Origin: Rubeoparvulum massiliense
GTDB taxonomy: Bacteria; Bacillota; Bacilli; Rubeoparvulales; Rubeoparvulaceae
Reading direction: 5' to 3'
DNA length: 64,000 nucleotides
Assembly: GCF_001049895.1 (NCBI RefSeq)
Contig: NZ_CVPE01000006.1
Span: forward strand, 952,503-1,016,502
The position numbers were made by a program, and so were the translations under genes. The notes below the pieces were generated by a model. That model saw only the letters and a program-made list of their open reading frames with translations, searched no databases and was not told where the DNA came from. Below, piece after piece: positions 26,784 through 34,166 of this stretch (position 1 is the stretch's first letter; each line of letters opens with the position of its first letter).

Positions 26784-27650
26784 TCATTCCTCGACTTCTT
26801 GGACATCTTCAGGTCTTTCAAAGCAGCAAGGACCTAGTTGTCCCTGGCGAAGATCACGCAAAAATATTTGGGCTGCCTTTTCTAGATCCACTCGACCGCC
26901 TGACATCATGCAACCACGTACCTTACCGATCTGTTCAATAGCACGCCAGGGTTCCTCTTCCCACGATGTAATGCCATAGCGCTGCTCTAGCCGATCTGTA
27001 TAATGATTGCGCATGTAGGCAATTGCGAAGGAAGCAACCTCTAACACATTGAGAATCTCATCCTTAATCGATGCGCAGATAGCTAAGCGATAACCTGCCT
27101 TTTGATCTTCAAATTTCGGCCAGAGTATACCTGGTGTATCCAACAGCTCCAATTGTGGACTCACCTTGACCCACTGTTGTCCTTTCGTAACCGCTGGCCG
27201 ATCCCCTGTTTTCGCAATATTCCGCTTGGACCAACGATTGATTAAGGAGGATTTTCCCACATTGGGAATGCCCAAAATCATGGCACGAACAGGACGTGGA
27301 TTCATTCCTTTCGCCCGTTGCTTTTCAAGACGGGCAGAGACCAATTGAAAGGCTTGACGTTCGATCTGCTGTAAGCCCTTCCCTTGTTTCACGTCAAGTA
27401 GAATGGTCTCGATCCCCTGTGCATGGTACCAAGCTTGCCATTCTGCAAGAATGCTTGGATCAGCTAAATCTGCTTTGTTTAATAGAATAAGGCGTGGCTT
27501 CTCGCCAATTAACCGATCTAACATTGGATTGGCACTGGAATAAGGAATACGAGCATCCCGCAGTTCCAATACCACATCTACTCGCTTTAATTGTGTTTCC
27601 ACCTCACGTTTTGCTTTGGCCATATGACCTGGAAACCATTGAATTACCAC
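26784..27650 (-). CDS. rbgA: Ribosome biogenesis GTPase RbgA (YlqF)
   Basis: A circularly permuted GTPase needed for late 50S assembly. About 288 residues: G4 L-L-N-K-A-D precedes G1 G-I-P-N-V-G-K-S-S-L-I-N-R and G3 D-T-P-G-I-L-W-P, the permuted order. The C-terminal helical domain ends in acidic residues. The GTG at 27650 is the start (AGGGGG 8 bases upstream), giving V-V-I-Q-W-F-P-G-H-M-A-K-A like other RbgA proteins. A longer frame would overlap lepB by 34 bases and is rejected. Confidence 0.96.
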   Translation of the reverse strand: MVIQWFPGHMAKAKREVETQLKRVDVVLELRDARIPYSSANPMLDRLIGEKPRLILLNKADLADPSILAEWQAWYHAQGIETILLDVKQGKGLQQIERQAFQLVSARLEKQRAKGMNPRPVRAMILGIPNVGKSSLINRWSKRNIAKTGDRPAVTKGQQWVKVSPQLELLDTPGILWPKFEDQKAGYRLAICASIKDEILNVLEVASFAIAYMRNHYTDRLEQRYGITSWEEEPWRAIEQIGKVRGCMMSGGRVDLEKAAQIFLRDLRQGQLGPCCFERPEDVQEVEE

Positions 27651-27670
27651 AGTACTTGCCCCCTTGCTGC

Positions 27671-28249
27671 TCAGTGTAAAGGACGGATGGAAGTAAGGGG
27701 CCAAATGACCACCTCAGCTTTTCCGATTACAGAATTAATGGAGATAAAACCTACATTAGGATCGCGACTATCCTTGCTTCCTCTCCGATTATCTCCTAGT
27801 ACAAAGAGATAACCTTGTGGGACAATGAGCGTATGCTCTTCCTGCTCATTTCCATAGATGGTGAAGGGAATTCCCTGGTCTTCATAATAGCTACGTAGTG
27901 TCTCTAAATAGGGCTCTTCTAGTTCTTCGCCATTTCGGTACACATCACCATGGGCGATCTGAATGACATCGCCTGGAAGGCCGATTACGCGCTTGATATA
28001 GCGTTCCTTTTCGTTAGCCTGAAAAACAATAATCTCATCATGAACTGGTTCACGCCAATAGTATGTCCACTTATTCACCATCACCTTTTCATGATTATGG
28101 ATCGTGGTTTCCATGGAAGCTCCATCTACCTCATAGGGTGAAAAGATGAAGATCCGAAACAGAATGGCGAGTGTAAGCATGAGGAGTACAAAGAAGAATT
28201 CTTTCTGCTTAGAACCCCTCTTTACTTTTGGACTATCGGCATTCTCCAT
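27671..28249 (-). CDS. lepB: Signal peptidase I
   Basis: Cleaves signal peptides of secreted proteins outside the membrane. In 192 residues there is one N-terminal transmembrane helix (~18-38), the catalytic Ser in V-D-G-A-S-M-E-T-T-I (~45) and the general-base Lys in Y-I-K-R-V-I-G-L-P-G-D, with the C-terminal box V-L-G-D-N-R-R-G-S-K-D-S-R. It belongs to the single-span SipS/T type of Bacillus. An extended -10 promoter lies upstream, after the rplS terminator. Confidence 0.96.
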   Translation of the reverse strand: MENADSPKVKRGSKQKEFFFVLLMLTLAILFRIFIFSPYEVDGASMETTIHNHEKVMVNKWTYYWREPVHDEIIVFQANEKERYIKRVIGLPGDVIQIAHGDVYRNGEELEEPYLETLRSYYEDQGIPFTIYGNEQEEHTLIVPQGYLFVLGDNRRGSKDSRDPNVGFISINSVIGKAEVVIWPLTSIRPLH

Positions 28250-28324
28250 GTTGCAGGGCCCCCTTCAGCTACTTATCAGACAAATGTTCTTCTCGCATGA
28301 TCAGCGAATTCTACATTGTGATCT

Positions 28325-28333
28325 ATTATATCA
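28325..28333 (-). promoter_or_regulatory. Extended -10 promoter of lepB
   Basis: The minus strand reads TGA-TATAAT (28333-28325), a perfect extended -10, immediately after the T tract of the rplS terminator and 75 bases upstream of lepB. No clear -35 is present. It gives lepB-rbgA-rnhB their own start after termination of the trmD-rplS transcript. Confidence 0.65.
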
Positions 28334-28365
28334 GAAAAGAAAAAGGGCTTGGTATACAAGCCCTT
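28334..28365 (-). terminator. Intrinsic terminator after rplS
   Basis: On the minus strand AAGGGCTTG (28365-28357) and CAAGCCCTT (28351-28343) form a perfect 9-bp stem with a 5-base loop, followed by TTTTTCTTTTC. It lies 7 bases past the rplS stop. Confidence 0.92.
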
Positions 28366-28372
28366 CGTTTCC

Positions 28373-28711
28373 TTACATCTTCTCTTTAATACGTGCAGCT
28401 TTACCATGACGCTCACGCAAATAGTAAAGTTTAGCACGACGAACCTTACCACGCCGTTTTACTTCGATGTTGGCGACTTTTGGTGAATGAACAGGGAATG
28501 TCCGTTCTACACCGACACCGTAAGAGATCTTACGAACAGTGAAAGTTTCGCGAACCCCAGTTCCTTTGCGTTTAATTACAACGCCTTCATATACCTGAAT
28601 CCGTTCACGCTGGCCTTCAATAACCTTTACGTGAACACGAACGGTATCACCAGGGCGAAAATCAGGAACCTCTTTAAATTGCTCTTTTTCAAGTTCACGG
28701 ATAATATCCAT
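28373..28711 (-). CDS. rplS: 50S ribosomal protein L19
   Basis: 112 residues, standard L19: [39 protein letters not shown] and the C-terminal [15 protein letters not shown]19 lies at the 30S-50S interface. It has its own promoter and a ~95-base leader, and ends in a strong terminator, so it can be expressed independently of trmD. Confidence 0.98.
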   Translation of the reverse strand: MDIIRELEKEQFKEVPDFRPGDTVRVHVKVIEGQRERIQVYEGVVIKRKGTGVRETFTVRKISYGVGVERTFPVHSPKVANIEVKRRGKVRRAKLYYLRERHGKAARIKEKM

Positions 28712-28807
28712 TGATATTTCCTCCTTCCTCTCAGACGTTCATACCTCAAAAAATCGTTCCTATATCTTAAGGGTAGAGGACCGTCGTATTACCACCAAAA
28801 TGGCACA
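28712..28807 (-). promoter_or_regulatory. rplS 5' leader, candidate L19 leader RNA
   Basis: About 95 transcribed but untranslated bases lie between the predicted start point and the rplS ATG, ending in GGAAGGAGGAAA. Firmicutes are known to carry an autoregulatory L19 leader RNA at exactly this place. I could not verify the conserved secondary structure by eye, so this rests on position and length; a covariance search for L19_leader would decide. Confidence 0.45.
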
Positions 28808-28813
28808 TCAGTA

Positions 28814-28842
28814 AGTTTATCATACTCCACTAGTGTTGGCAA
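28814..28842 (-). promoter_or_regulatory. SigA-type promoter of rplS
   Basis: TTGCCA (28842-28837), a 17-base spacer, then TAAACT (28819-28814) on the minus strand, just downstream of the trmD stop. Both hexamers are good matches with optimal spacing. Confidence 0.7.
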
Positions 28843-28848
28843 TAAAAA

Positions 28849-29625
28849 TCAACGAGAATCCCCAGCATTTTCTTCACCAATTACCTCATCAAGAAGAGCT
28901 TCCAGCTCTTTGGTGAGTTGCTTTCCTTCTAGAAGATCTGGACGTCGCAAATAAGTACGACGGAGGGATTCCTTCAGACGCCAGCGCCGAATTAACTCAT
29001 GATTACCGGAGAGTAATACATCGGGTACAGTAAGCCCACGAAACATAGCTGGTCTCGTATATTGAGGATGCTCCAATAAGCCGTTACTAAATGAATCATG
29101 GATGGGTGAATCTTCATTCCCAAGGACTCCAGGTAAGAGGCGGACGACACTATCGATCACCACCATGGCACCTAGCTCACCACCGGTTAGGATATAATCG
29201 CCAATGGAGACTTCATCGGTGACCAGAGTACGAATGCGTTCATCATATCCTTCGTAATGACCACAGATCAAGATTAGATGATCTGTATCGCGGGCTAGTT
29301 CTACAGCCTTGCTTTGATGATAGGGTTCTCCTTGGGGACATAGTAATAGAACTCTACGCCGTGAAGAGGCTGGCAGAACTTCTTCACTACTCCTAGTAAT
29401 ATCGTCCATGGCAGCAAACATTGGATCCGGTTTCAATACCATCCCTTCTCCGCCACCATAGGGGTAGTCATCCACTTGTGCATGCTTATCTGTGGCATAC
29501 TTGCGAAAATTGGTAAGATGGTACTGAACGAGCCCCTTTTCCTCCGCTCGACCTAGCATACTAGCGTGAAGGACCCCTTCGAACATTTCGGGAAATAGGG
29601 TTAATATATCGATACGCAAGCTCAT
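28849..29625 (-). CDS. trmD: tRNA (guanine-37-N1)-methyltransferase TrmD
   Basis: Makes m1G37 in tRNA with SAM, preventing frameshifting. About 258 residues: N-terminal [11 protein letters not shown], the SPOUT trefoil-knot segment [10 protein letters not shown] and the SAM loop [12 protein letters not shown], then a helical C-terminal domain. The start is ATG 29625, two bases past the rimM stop; the SD GGAGGG lies inside rimM. The longer frame reaching into rimM is rejected. Confidence 0.97.
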   Translation of the reverse strand: MSLRIDILTLFPEMFEGVLHASMLGRAEEKGLVQYHLTNFRKYATDKHAQVDDYPYGGGEGMVLKPDPMFAAMDDITRSSEEVLPASSRRRVLLLCPQGEPYHQSKAVELARDTDHLILICGHYEGYDERIRTLVTDEVSIGDYILTGGELGAMVVIDSVVRLLPGVLGNEDSPIHDSFSNGLLEHPQYTRPAMFRGLTVPDVLLSGNHELIRRWRLKESLRRTYLRRPDLLEGKQLTKELEALLDEVIGEENAGDSR

Positions 29626-29626
29626 C

Positions 29627-30166
29627 TTATAACAAACCCTCCATGGGAACAATGAGAATCCGTTTCTCTTCTACATTCACCTGTTTAACAACAGGATCGA
29701 TATAGGGGATCAAAATTTCACGGCGGCTTCCCACCTCTTCCACCACCCATACATCATTAGCACCTGGCTGCAAGATGGATTTGACTGTGCCGATTATTGT
29801 CCCATCCTCAAGCTCAACACGACAGCCAATAATATCCGAAAAGTAAAACTCTCCATCCTCTAGGGCATTATGAAGGAGCTCTTTTGCATAGAGCGGACAG
29901 CCCTTAAATCCTTCCACGTCTTCGATCCGGTCTAAGCCGTGGAACTTAAGAAGTTGAAATTGCTTGTGTGTACGTTGACTTTCCACAGTAAGCTCTAACT
30001 CTTGCTTTGTTTGAGGATGCGTTAGGTACAAAAGATTCCCTGCACCATAGCGTTCCTCAGGAAAGTCAGTGATGGAAAGTACGCGAACCTCCCCACGGAT
30101 TCCATGGGTATTCACAATGGTTCCTACACGCAATAGCTCAGCGGTCTCATGCTTCTTCTCTTTCAT
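29627..30166 (-). CDS. rimM: 16S rRNA processing protein RimM
   Basis: Assists 30S head assembly by binding S19. About 179 residues: N-terminal beta-barrel ([17 protein letters not shown]) and a C-terminal PRC barrel ([17 protein letters not shown]). The start is ATG 30166 after a GGGGGG run; the first 11 codons of the longer frame are the end of ylqD and its SD. It is coupled to trmD. Confidence 0.95.
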   Translation of the reverse strand: MKEKKHETAELLRVGTIVNTHGIRGEVRVLSITDFPEERYGAGNLLYLTHPQTKQELELTVESQRTHKQFQLLKFHGLDRIEDVEGFKGCPLYAKELLHNALEDGEFYFSDIIGCRVELEDGTIIGTVKSILQPGANDVWVVEEVGSRREILIPYIDPVVKQVNVEEKRILIVPMEGLL

Positions 30167-30167
30167 C

Positions 30168-30572
30168 CTATTCCCCCCTAATATCCACCACAATATCATC
30201 CCGAATGATGATTTCGATGGGCGTGATCAATTGTGACCAACGATGACCAATACGGACCTCCACCTCAGTCTCTGTATGGTCAATTACAATTTCACTATCG
30301 ATGGGCAATTCAAGCAGAGCTTGTCGGCGCATTGTTTGCTCTTCTTGAGCTGTCTCTCGTTTTGCCATCTCACGATCCATTTTTTCTTGCACATATTGGA
30401 TAGCATCCTGTCCCTTTTTTTCTGCCATCGCCAAAAGCTTACGGCGTTCAAACTGAAGCTGCTCCATCTCAATTTGGAGCTGGCGCAGTTCATCATCCAT
30501 TTTGTGAAGCAAATCAGACTTGCTCTTTTCTGTTAAAATTGTTTTTACGATGATTGGACGTCTGATTTTCAA
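30168..30572 (-). CDS. ylqD: YlqD family protein
   Basis: A 134-residue protein at the ylqD position between khpA and rimM. The N-terminal M-K-I-R-R-P-I-I-V-K-T-I-L-T-E is followed by a ~65-residue charged coiled coil and a short beta C-terminus. Conserved in Bacillales; function unknown. It begins with TTG, 6 bases after GAGGGA. Its context with rpsP, khpA and rimM suggests a ribosome-related role (inference). Confidence 0.85.
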   Translation of the reverse strand: MKIRRPIIVKTILTEKSKSDLLHKMDDELRQLQIEMEQLQFERRKLLAMAEKKGQDAIQYVQEKMDREMAKRETAQEEQTMRRQALLELPIDSEIVIDHTETEVEVRIGHRWSQLITPIEIIIRDDIVVDIRGE

Positions 30573-30597
30573 CCTCCGTCCCTCCTCGCTCTATGTA

Positions 30598-30628
30598 GAA
30601 AAAAGGTTGGAAGCTTCCCCAACCTTTT
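30598..30628 (-). terminator. Intercistronic hairpin between khpA and ylqD
   Basis: On the minus strand AAAAGGTTGG and CCAACCTTTT form a perfect 10-bp stem with an 8-base loop (GGAAGCTT), followed by TT-C. It looks like a terminator or attenuator reducing transcription into ylqD-rimM-trmD after rpsP-khpA. Its arms share the AAAAGGTTG core with the hairpin upstream of khpA. Confidence 0.75.
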
Positions 30629-30637
30629 GTTCGCACC

Positions 30638-30868
30638 TTAGCTAAGTATTTCTACATTGACACGCTTATGCTCTTTTACAGCAGCAGCATTGACAACGGT
30701 TCTTATTGCATTGGCAATTCGACCTTGCTTCCCGATCACTTTCCCAACATCATCAGGATGGACACTCAGCTCTAAAACCACAGATCGTTCACCAACCACT
30801 TGATTAACATGGACTTCATCAGGATGGTCGACCAATGATTTTGCCAGCACCTCTAACAATTCCTTCAT
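30638..30868 (-). CDS. khpA: KH-domain RNA-binding protein KhpA (YlqC)
   Basis: 76 residues, essentially one KH domain with the G-x-x-G loop in V-I-G-K-Q-G-R-I-A-N-A-I-R-T-V. KhpA pairs with KhpB/EloR (Jag) in Firmicutes and binds many RNAs, affecting cell elongation. The start is ATG 30868 (GGAGGGG 7 bases upstream); the TTG one codon earlier is less likely. It lies between two related hairpins, directly after rpsP. Confidence 0.95.
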   Translation of the reverse strand: MKELLEVLAKSLVDHPDEVHVNQVVGERSVVLELSVHPDDVGKVIGKQGRIANAIRTVVNAAAVKEHKRVNVEILS

Positions 30869-30907
30869 CAAGTGACCCCTCCAATGCTATCTTTCCGTAA
30901 TATGTGG

Positions 30908-30937
30908 AAAAAAGGTTGAATTTACTCAACCTTTTTT
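30908..30937. terminator. Bidirectional hairpin between rpsP and khpA
   Basis: AAAAAAGGTTGA (30908-30919) and TCAACCTTTTTT (30926-30937) form a 12-bp stem with a 6-base loop. On the minus strand it lies 12 bases after the rpsP stop, with a built-in T run. Probably a partial terminator that gives excess rpsP transcript. Confidence 0.8.
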
Positions 30938-30949
30938 CAGTAGATGCCC

Positions 30950-31222
30950 TTATTTGGCACGCTTTGCATCATGATATTGTTTCATAATACCTTGTTGGCT
31001 AAAAATATTGCGAACCGTATCGGTAGGTTGAGCACCCTTTTGTAACCAGGAAAGAGCTTTTTCTTCATCCAATTTAATTTCTGCTGGAGAAGCTACTGGA
31101 TTATAGGTACCAATCTCTTCGATGAAGCGGCCATCCCGTGGTGAACGAGAGTCAGCAACCACGACACGATAAAATGGTTTACGCTTTGCACCCATCCGTT
31201 TGAGACGAATCTTCACTGCCAT
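30950..31222 (-). CDS. rpsP: 30S ribosomal protein S16
   Basis: 90 residues, standard S16: [31 protein letters not shown]. The start is ATG 31222 after AAAGGAGGTGA; three extra codons upstream belong to the SD region. It follows ffh and begins the rpsP-khpA-ylqD-rimM-trmD series. Confidence 0.98.
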   Translation of the reverse strand: MAVKIRLKRMGAKRKPFYRVVVADSRSPRDGRFIEEIGTYNPVASPAEIKLDEEKALSWLQKGAQPTDTVRNIFSQQGIMKQYHDAKRAK

Positions 31223-31262
31223 TCTTCTCACCTCCTTTAAAGATTATCATAATTTATTTCAG

Positions 31263-32609
31263 TTAAGAGAAGAAAGGAAATTTAAAGCCTGATTTTTTCT
31301 TTTTCCCCTTCGTCATATTACTCATCTGTTTCATCATCTTTTTCATATCCTCAAACTGCTTTAGCAAGCGGTTCACATCAGAGACACTGGTCCCACTTCC
31401 CTGAGCGATTCGGCGTCGCCGATTGGCATTAAGAATGGAAGGGTTTTTCTTCTCTTCCTTGGTCATGGACTTGATGATGGCTTCAACACGAGCAAGCTGT
31501 TTCTCATCAAGTTGAAGATCCTTCATCCCTTTCATCTTGTTCATCCCTGGAATCATGCCGATAATCTCATCAAGCGGTCCCATATTGCGAACCTGCTCCA
31601 TCTGCTCAAGAAAGTCATCAAAGGTGAAATCAAGGGTCCGCATCTTGCGCTCTAATTCTGCCGCCTTCTCTTGATCCACAACTTCCTGTGCTTTTTCAAT
31701 CAGCGTCAGAACATCGCCCATTCCAAGAATCCGTGAAGCCATCCGTTCAGGATGGAAGGGTTCTAAGGCATCGAGCTTTTCTCCCATCCCCGCGAACTTA
31801 ATCGGGCAACCAGTGACTGCCTTAACAGAGATGGCCGCACCACCGCGTGTATCTCCATCTAGCTTCGTTAAAATAACCCCTGTCAACTTTAGCTTTTCAT
31901 TGAAATGCTCTGCTACATTAACAGCATCTTGTCCGGTCATCGCATCGATAACGAGGAGAATCTCCTGTGGTTGAACAGCTGCTTCGATCTGTGTCAATTC
32001 TTCCATTAGCTGCTCATCAATATGCAAGCGACCTGCTGTATCGATAATGACATAATCATAATGCTCTTCCTTCGCGTGAGCGATGGCAGCTTTGGCGATA
32101 TTGACAGGACTCACATCAGCACCCATGGAAAAGACGGGAATTGAGAGTTGTTCACCAAGGACCTGTAACTGTTTAATCGCTGCTGGGCGATAGACGTCAG
32201 CTGCTACCAGCAAAGGACGACGATTTTGCTTCGATAAATAGCGTGCCAATTTACCAGAATGGGTGGTCTTCCCTGCCCCTTGCAGGCCCACCATCATGAT
32301 CACAGTTGGTGGTTTTGGTGCTGTGGCAATCTTGCTTTGGGTTCCACCCATCAATTGTGTCAATTCTTCATGGACCACCTTGATTACTTGTTGGCCAGGG
32401 GTAAGACTTTTTAATACTTCCTGGCCAATGGCGCGCTCCTTGACCTGATTCAAAAATTGCTTTACTACTTTAAAGTTCACATCGGCTTCCAATAAGGCTA
32501 AGCGAACTTCTCGTAGCATTTCTGTTACATCCGCTTCGGTCACTTTTCCTTTGCCACGAAGCTTGCGCATCGTCTCCTGTAACCGGCTGGCGAGACCTTC
32601 AAAAGCCAT
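31263..32609 (-). CDS. ffh: Signal recognition particle protein Ffh
   Basis: The SRP GTPase that targets membrane proteins co-translationally. In 448 residues: N domain, G domain with G-L-Q-G-A-G-K-T-T-H-S-G-K-L-A (~107), D-T-A-G-R and T-K-L-D-G-D-T-R-G-G, and a methionine-rich M domain (I-P-G-M-N-K-M-K-G-M, R-R-R-R-I-A-Q-G-S-G-T-S) ending in the basic GKKKKSGFKFPFFS tail. It is co-transcribed with ylxM; ftsY is just upstream. Confidence 0.98.
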   Translation of the reverse strand: MAFEGLASRLQETMRKLRGKGKVTEADVTEMLREVRLALLEADVNFKVVKQFLNQVKERAIGQEVLKSLTPGQQVIKVVHEELTQLMGGTQSKIATAPKPPTVIMMVGLQGAGKTTHSGKLARYLSKQNRRPLLVAADVYRPAAIKQLQVLGEQLSIPVFSMGADVSPVNIAKAAIAHAKEEHYDYVIIDTAGRLHIDEQLMEELTQIEAAVQPQEILLVIDAMTGQDAVNVAEHFNEKLKLTGVILTKLDGDTRGGAAISVKAVTGCPIKFAGMGEKLDALEPFHPERMASRILGMGDVLTLIEKAQEVVDQEKAAELERKMRTLDFTFDDFLEQMEQVRNMGPLDEIIGMIPGMNKMKGMKDLQLDEKQLARVEAIIKSMTKEEKKNPSILNANRRRRIAQGSGTSVSDVNRLLKQFEDMKKMMKQMSNMTKGKKKKSGFKFPFFS

Positions 32610-32621
32610 AATTGTCGCCCC

Positions 32622-32963
32622 CTAATCGGATTCTTCTAATCGGATAAGTTGCTCTAGAAATTGATGCAACATTTTATCAGTAGGATAATTTTTATTCACA
32701 TAGGCTTCGAGCTGCTCGAAAATAGCCTGGCGTTTTTGCATCTCTTCCAAAAATCCTAATTTCGTTTCATACTCTAGTAATGCCGACTCTGCCCGCTTAA
32801 CCTGGTCATAGACAGCCTGCCGACTCACTTGAGAAATCTCGGCGATTTCACCTAAGCTCAGATCATCCTGATAATAGTAGGTGAGGTAGCTCTGTTGTTT
32901 CTCTGTTAACAGATCGGAGTAGATTGCAAAAAGCTCATTAATATATGTGGTCTTCTCCAGCAT
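32622..32963 (-). CDS. ylxM: YlxM family helix-turn-helix protein of the SRP operon
   Basis: 113 residues with a sigma-70 region 4-like helix-turn-helix (L-T-E-K-Q-Q-S-Y-L-T-Y-Y-Y-Q-D-D-L-S-L-G-E-I-A-E, V-S-R-Q-A-V-Y-D-Q-V-K-R-A-E). YlxM always neighbours ffh in Firmicutes, and in streptococci it modulates SRP GTPase activity. ATG after GAGGTGA. It is the first gene after a strong promoter. Confidence 0.93.
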   Translation of the reverse strand: MLEKTTYINELFAIYSDLLTEKQQSYLTYYYQDDLSLGEIAEISQVSRQAVYDQVKRAESALLEYETKLGFLEEMQKRQAIFEQLEAYVNKNYPTDKMLHQFLEQLIRLEESD

Positions 32964-33055
32964 GGAAAATCACCTCAATCATGTTTCATACCATGCTGCC
33001 TTGAACATCGAGTGCTGTCAAGTAAAATACCTTGTCAGTAAAATATCTAAAACCT

Positions 33056-33084
33056 ATATTACTGGAGCTACGAAGCTCTGTCAA
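33056..33084 (-). promoter_or_regulatory. Strong SigA-type promoter of ylxM-ffh-rpsP
   Basis: TTGACA (33084-33079), a 17-base spacer, TAATAT (33061-33056) on the minus strand: consensus -35 and good -10. It begins right after the ftsY stop. A second TTGACA (33021-33016) 60 bases downstream has only a poor CAGCAT -10 and is probably not used. Confidence 0.8.
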
Positions 33085-33101
33085 GTATTTTTTATTGTCA
33101 C

Positions 33102-34115
33102 TCAAACAAGCTCAGTATTTTCTTTTTCTTCATGTGCTTCTTTATTGATCAAATCGCTAAAGAGAGCGTTGACGAATTGGGCTGAATCAAAGGGCTGTAA
33201 GTCGTCCATCTTCTCGCCAAGCCCGACATACTTTACAGGCACATGCATCTCATTACGAATGGCCACAACGATCCCACCCTTGGCTGTTCCATCTAGCTTA
33301 GTCAAGACAATACCAGAAATATGGGCAACCTCCTGGAACGCCTTCGCTTGTTGCAGAGCATTCTGGCCAGTAGTAGCATCCAGTACGAGCAATACCTCGT
33401 GAGGGGCTCCGGGGATCTCCCGATCGATGACGCGATACACTTTGTTCAATTCATTCATCAGATTGACCTTATTTTGTAAGCGGCCAGCTGTATCACAGAG
33501 TAGAACATCCACACCCCGTGCTTGAGCAGCCTGGATCGCATCATAGACAACGGCAGCAGGATCAGAGCCTGACTGATGCTTAATCACTTCGACACCAGCT
33601 CGCTCACCCCAAACCTCCAGCTGCTCAATGGCTGCTGCACGGAAGGTATCGCCAGCAGCCAGTAGTACCTTCTTGCCATCCTGCTTCAGCATGTGAGCGA
33701 CTTTCCCTATGGTGGTTGTCTTACCTACTCCATTCACCCCAACGAACATGATCACTGTCAATCCATCGGGATTGAAGTGAAGCCCCTCATTCTCTTCCTC
33801 CACCTTGAGAAGTTGAATAATCTTCTCTGACAGGAGAGGACGTAATTGAGCTGCATCTTCAATTTTTTTTGCTTTCACTTCTGCTCGCAGGTCATCCACT
33901 AATTCCATGACGGTAGTTACACCCATATCTGCGGTGATCAACACCTCTTCTAATTCGTCAAAAAATTCCTCGTCAATCTTTTTCGTTCGGCTGATCAATT
34001 CCTCCACTTTGCCGACGAATGACTCCCTCGTCTTACTTAAGCCATCTTTAAACTTATTTGTCACACTTTCTGTACTTTTAGCAATCGATTCCTTAATCTT
34101 CGAGAAGAAACCCAT
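33102..34115 (-). CDS. ftsY: SRP receptor FtsY
   Basis: The membrane-associated SRP receptor GTPase that docks Ffh. 337 residues: a short amphipathic N-terminal region (M-G-F-F-S-K-I-K-E-S) and the NG domain with G-V-N-G-V-G-K-T-T-T-I-G-K-V-A (~133), D-T-A-G-R-L-Q, T-K-L-D-G-T-A-K-G-G and G-L-G-E-K-M-D-D-L. The acidic A domain is short, as in Bacillus. It lies 50 bases downstream of smc. Confidence 0.98.
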   Translation of the reverse strand: MGFFSKIKESIAKSTESVTNKFKDGLSKTRESFVGKVEELISRTKKIDEEFFDELEEVLITADMGVTTVMELVDDLRAEVKAKKIEDAAQLRPLLSEKIIQLLKVEEENEGLHFNPDGLTVIMFVGVNGVGKTTTIGKVAHMLKQDGKKVLLAAGDTFRAAAIEQLEVWGERAGVEVIKHQSGSDPAAVVYDAIQAAQARGVDVLLCDTAGRLQNKVNLMNELNKVYRVIDREIPGAPHEVLLVLDATTGQNALQQAKAFQEVAHISGIVLTKLDGTAKGGIVVAIRNEMHVPVKYVGLGEKMDDLQPFDSAQFVNALFSDLINKEAHEEKENTELV

Positions 34116-34166
34116 GAAATATCCTCCTTCATTATTTTTTTCGTTCGCTTATATGGTTATCCAAAA

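Noticed and set aside
27651-27704. Longer RbgA with an 18-residue N-terminal extension overlapping lepB
   Set aside because: The extension covers the lepB 3' end and the SD itself. GTG at 27650 with AGGGGG 8 bases upstream matches the family N-terminus.
33016-33021. Second TTGACA as an additional ylxM promoter
   Set aside because: Its -10 at 17 bases would be CAGCAT, too far from consensus, while the promoter at 33056-33084 is strong.
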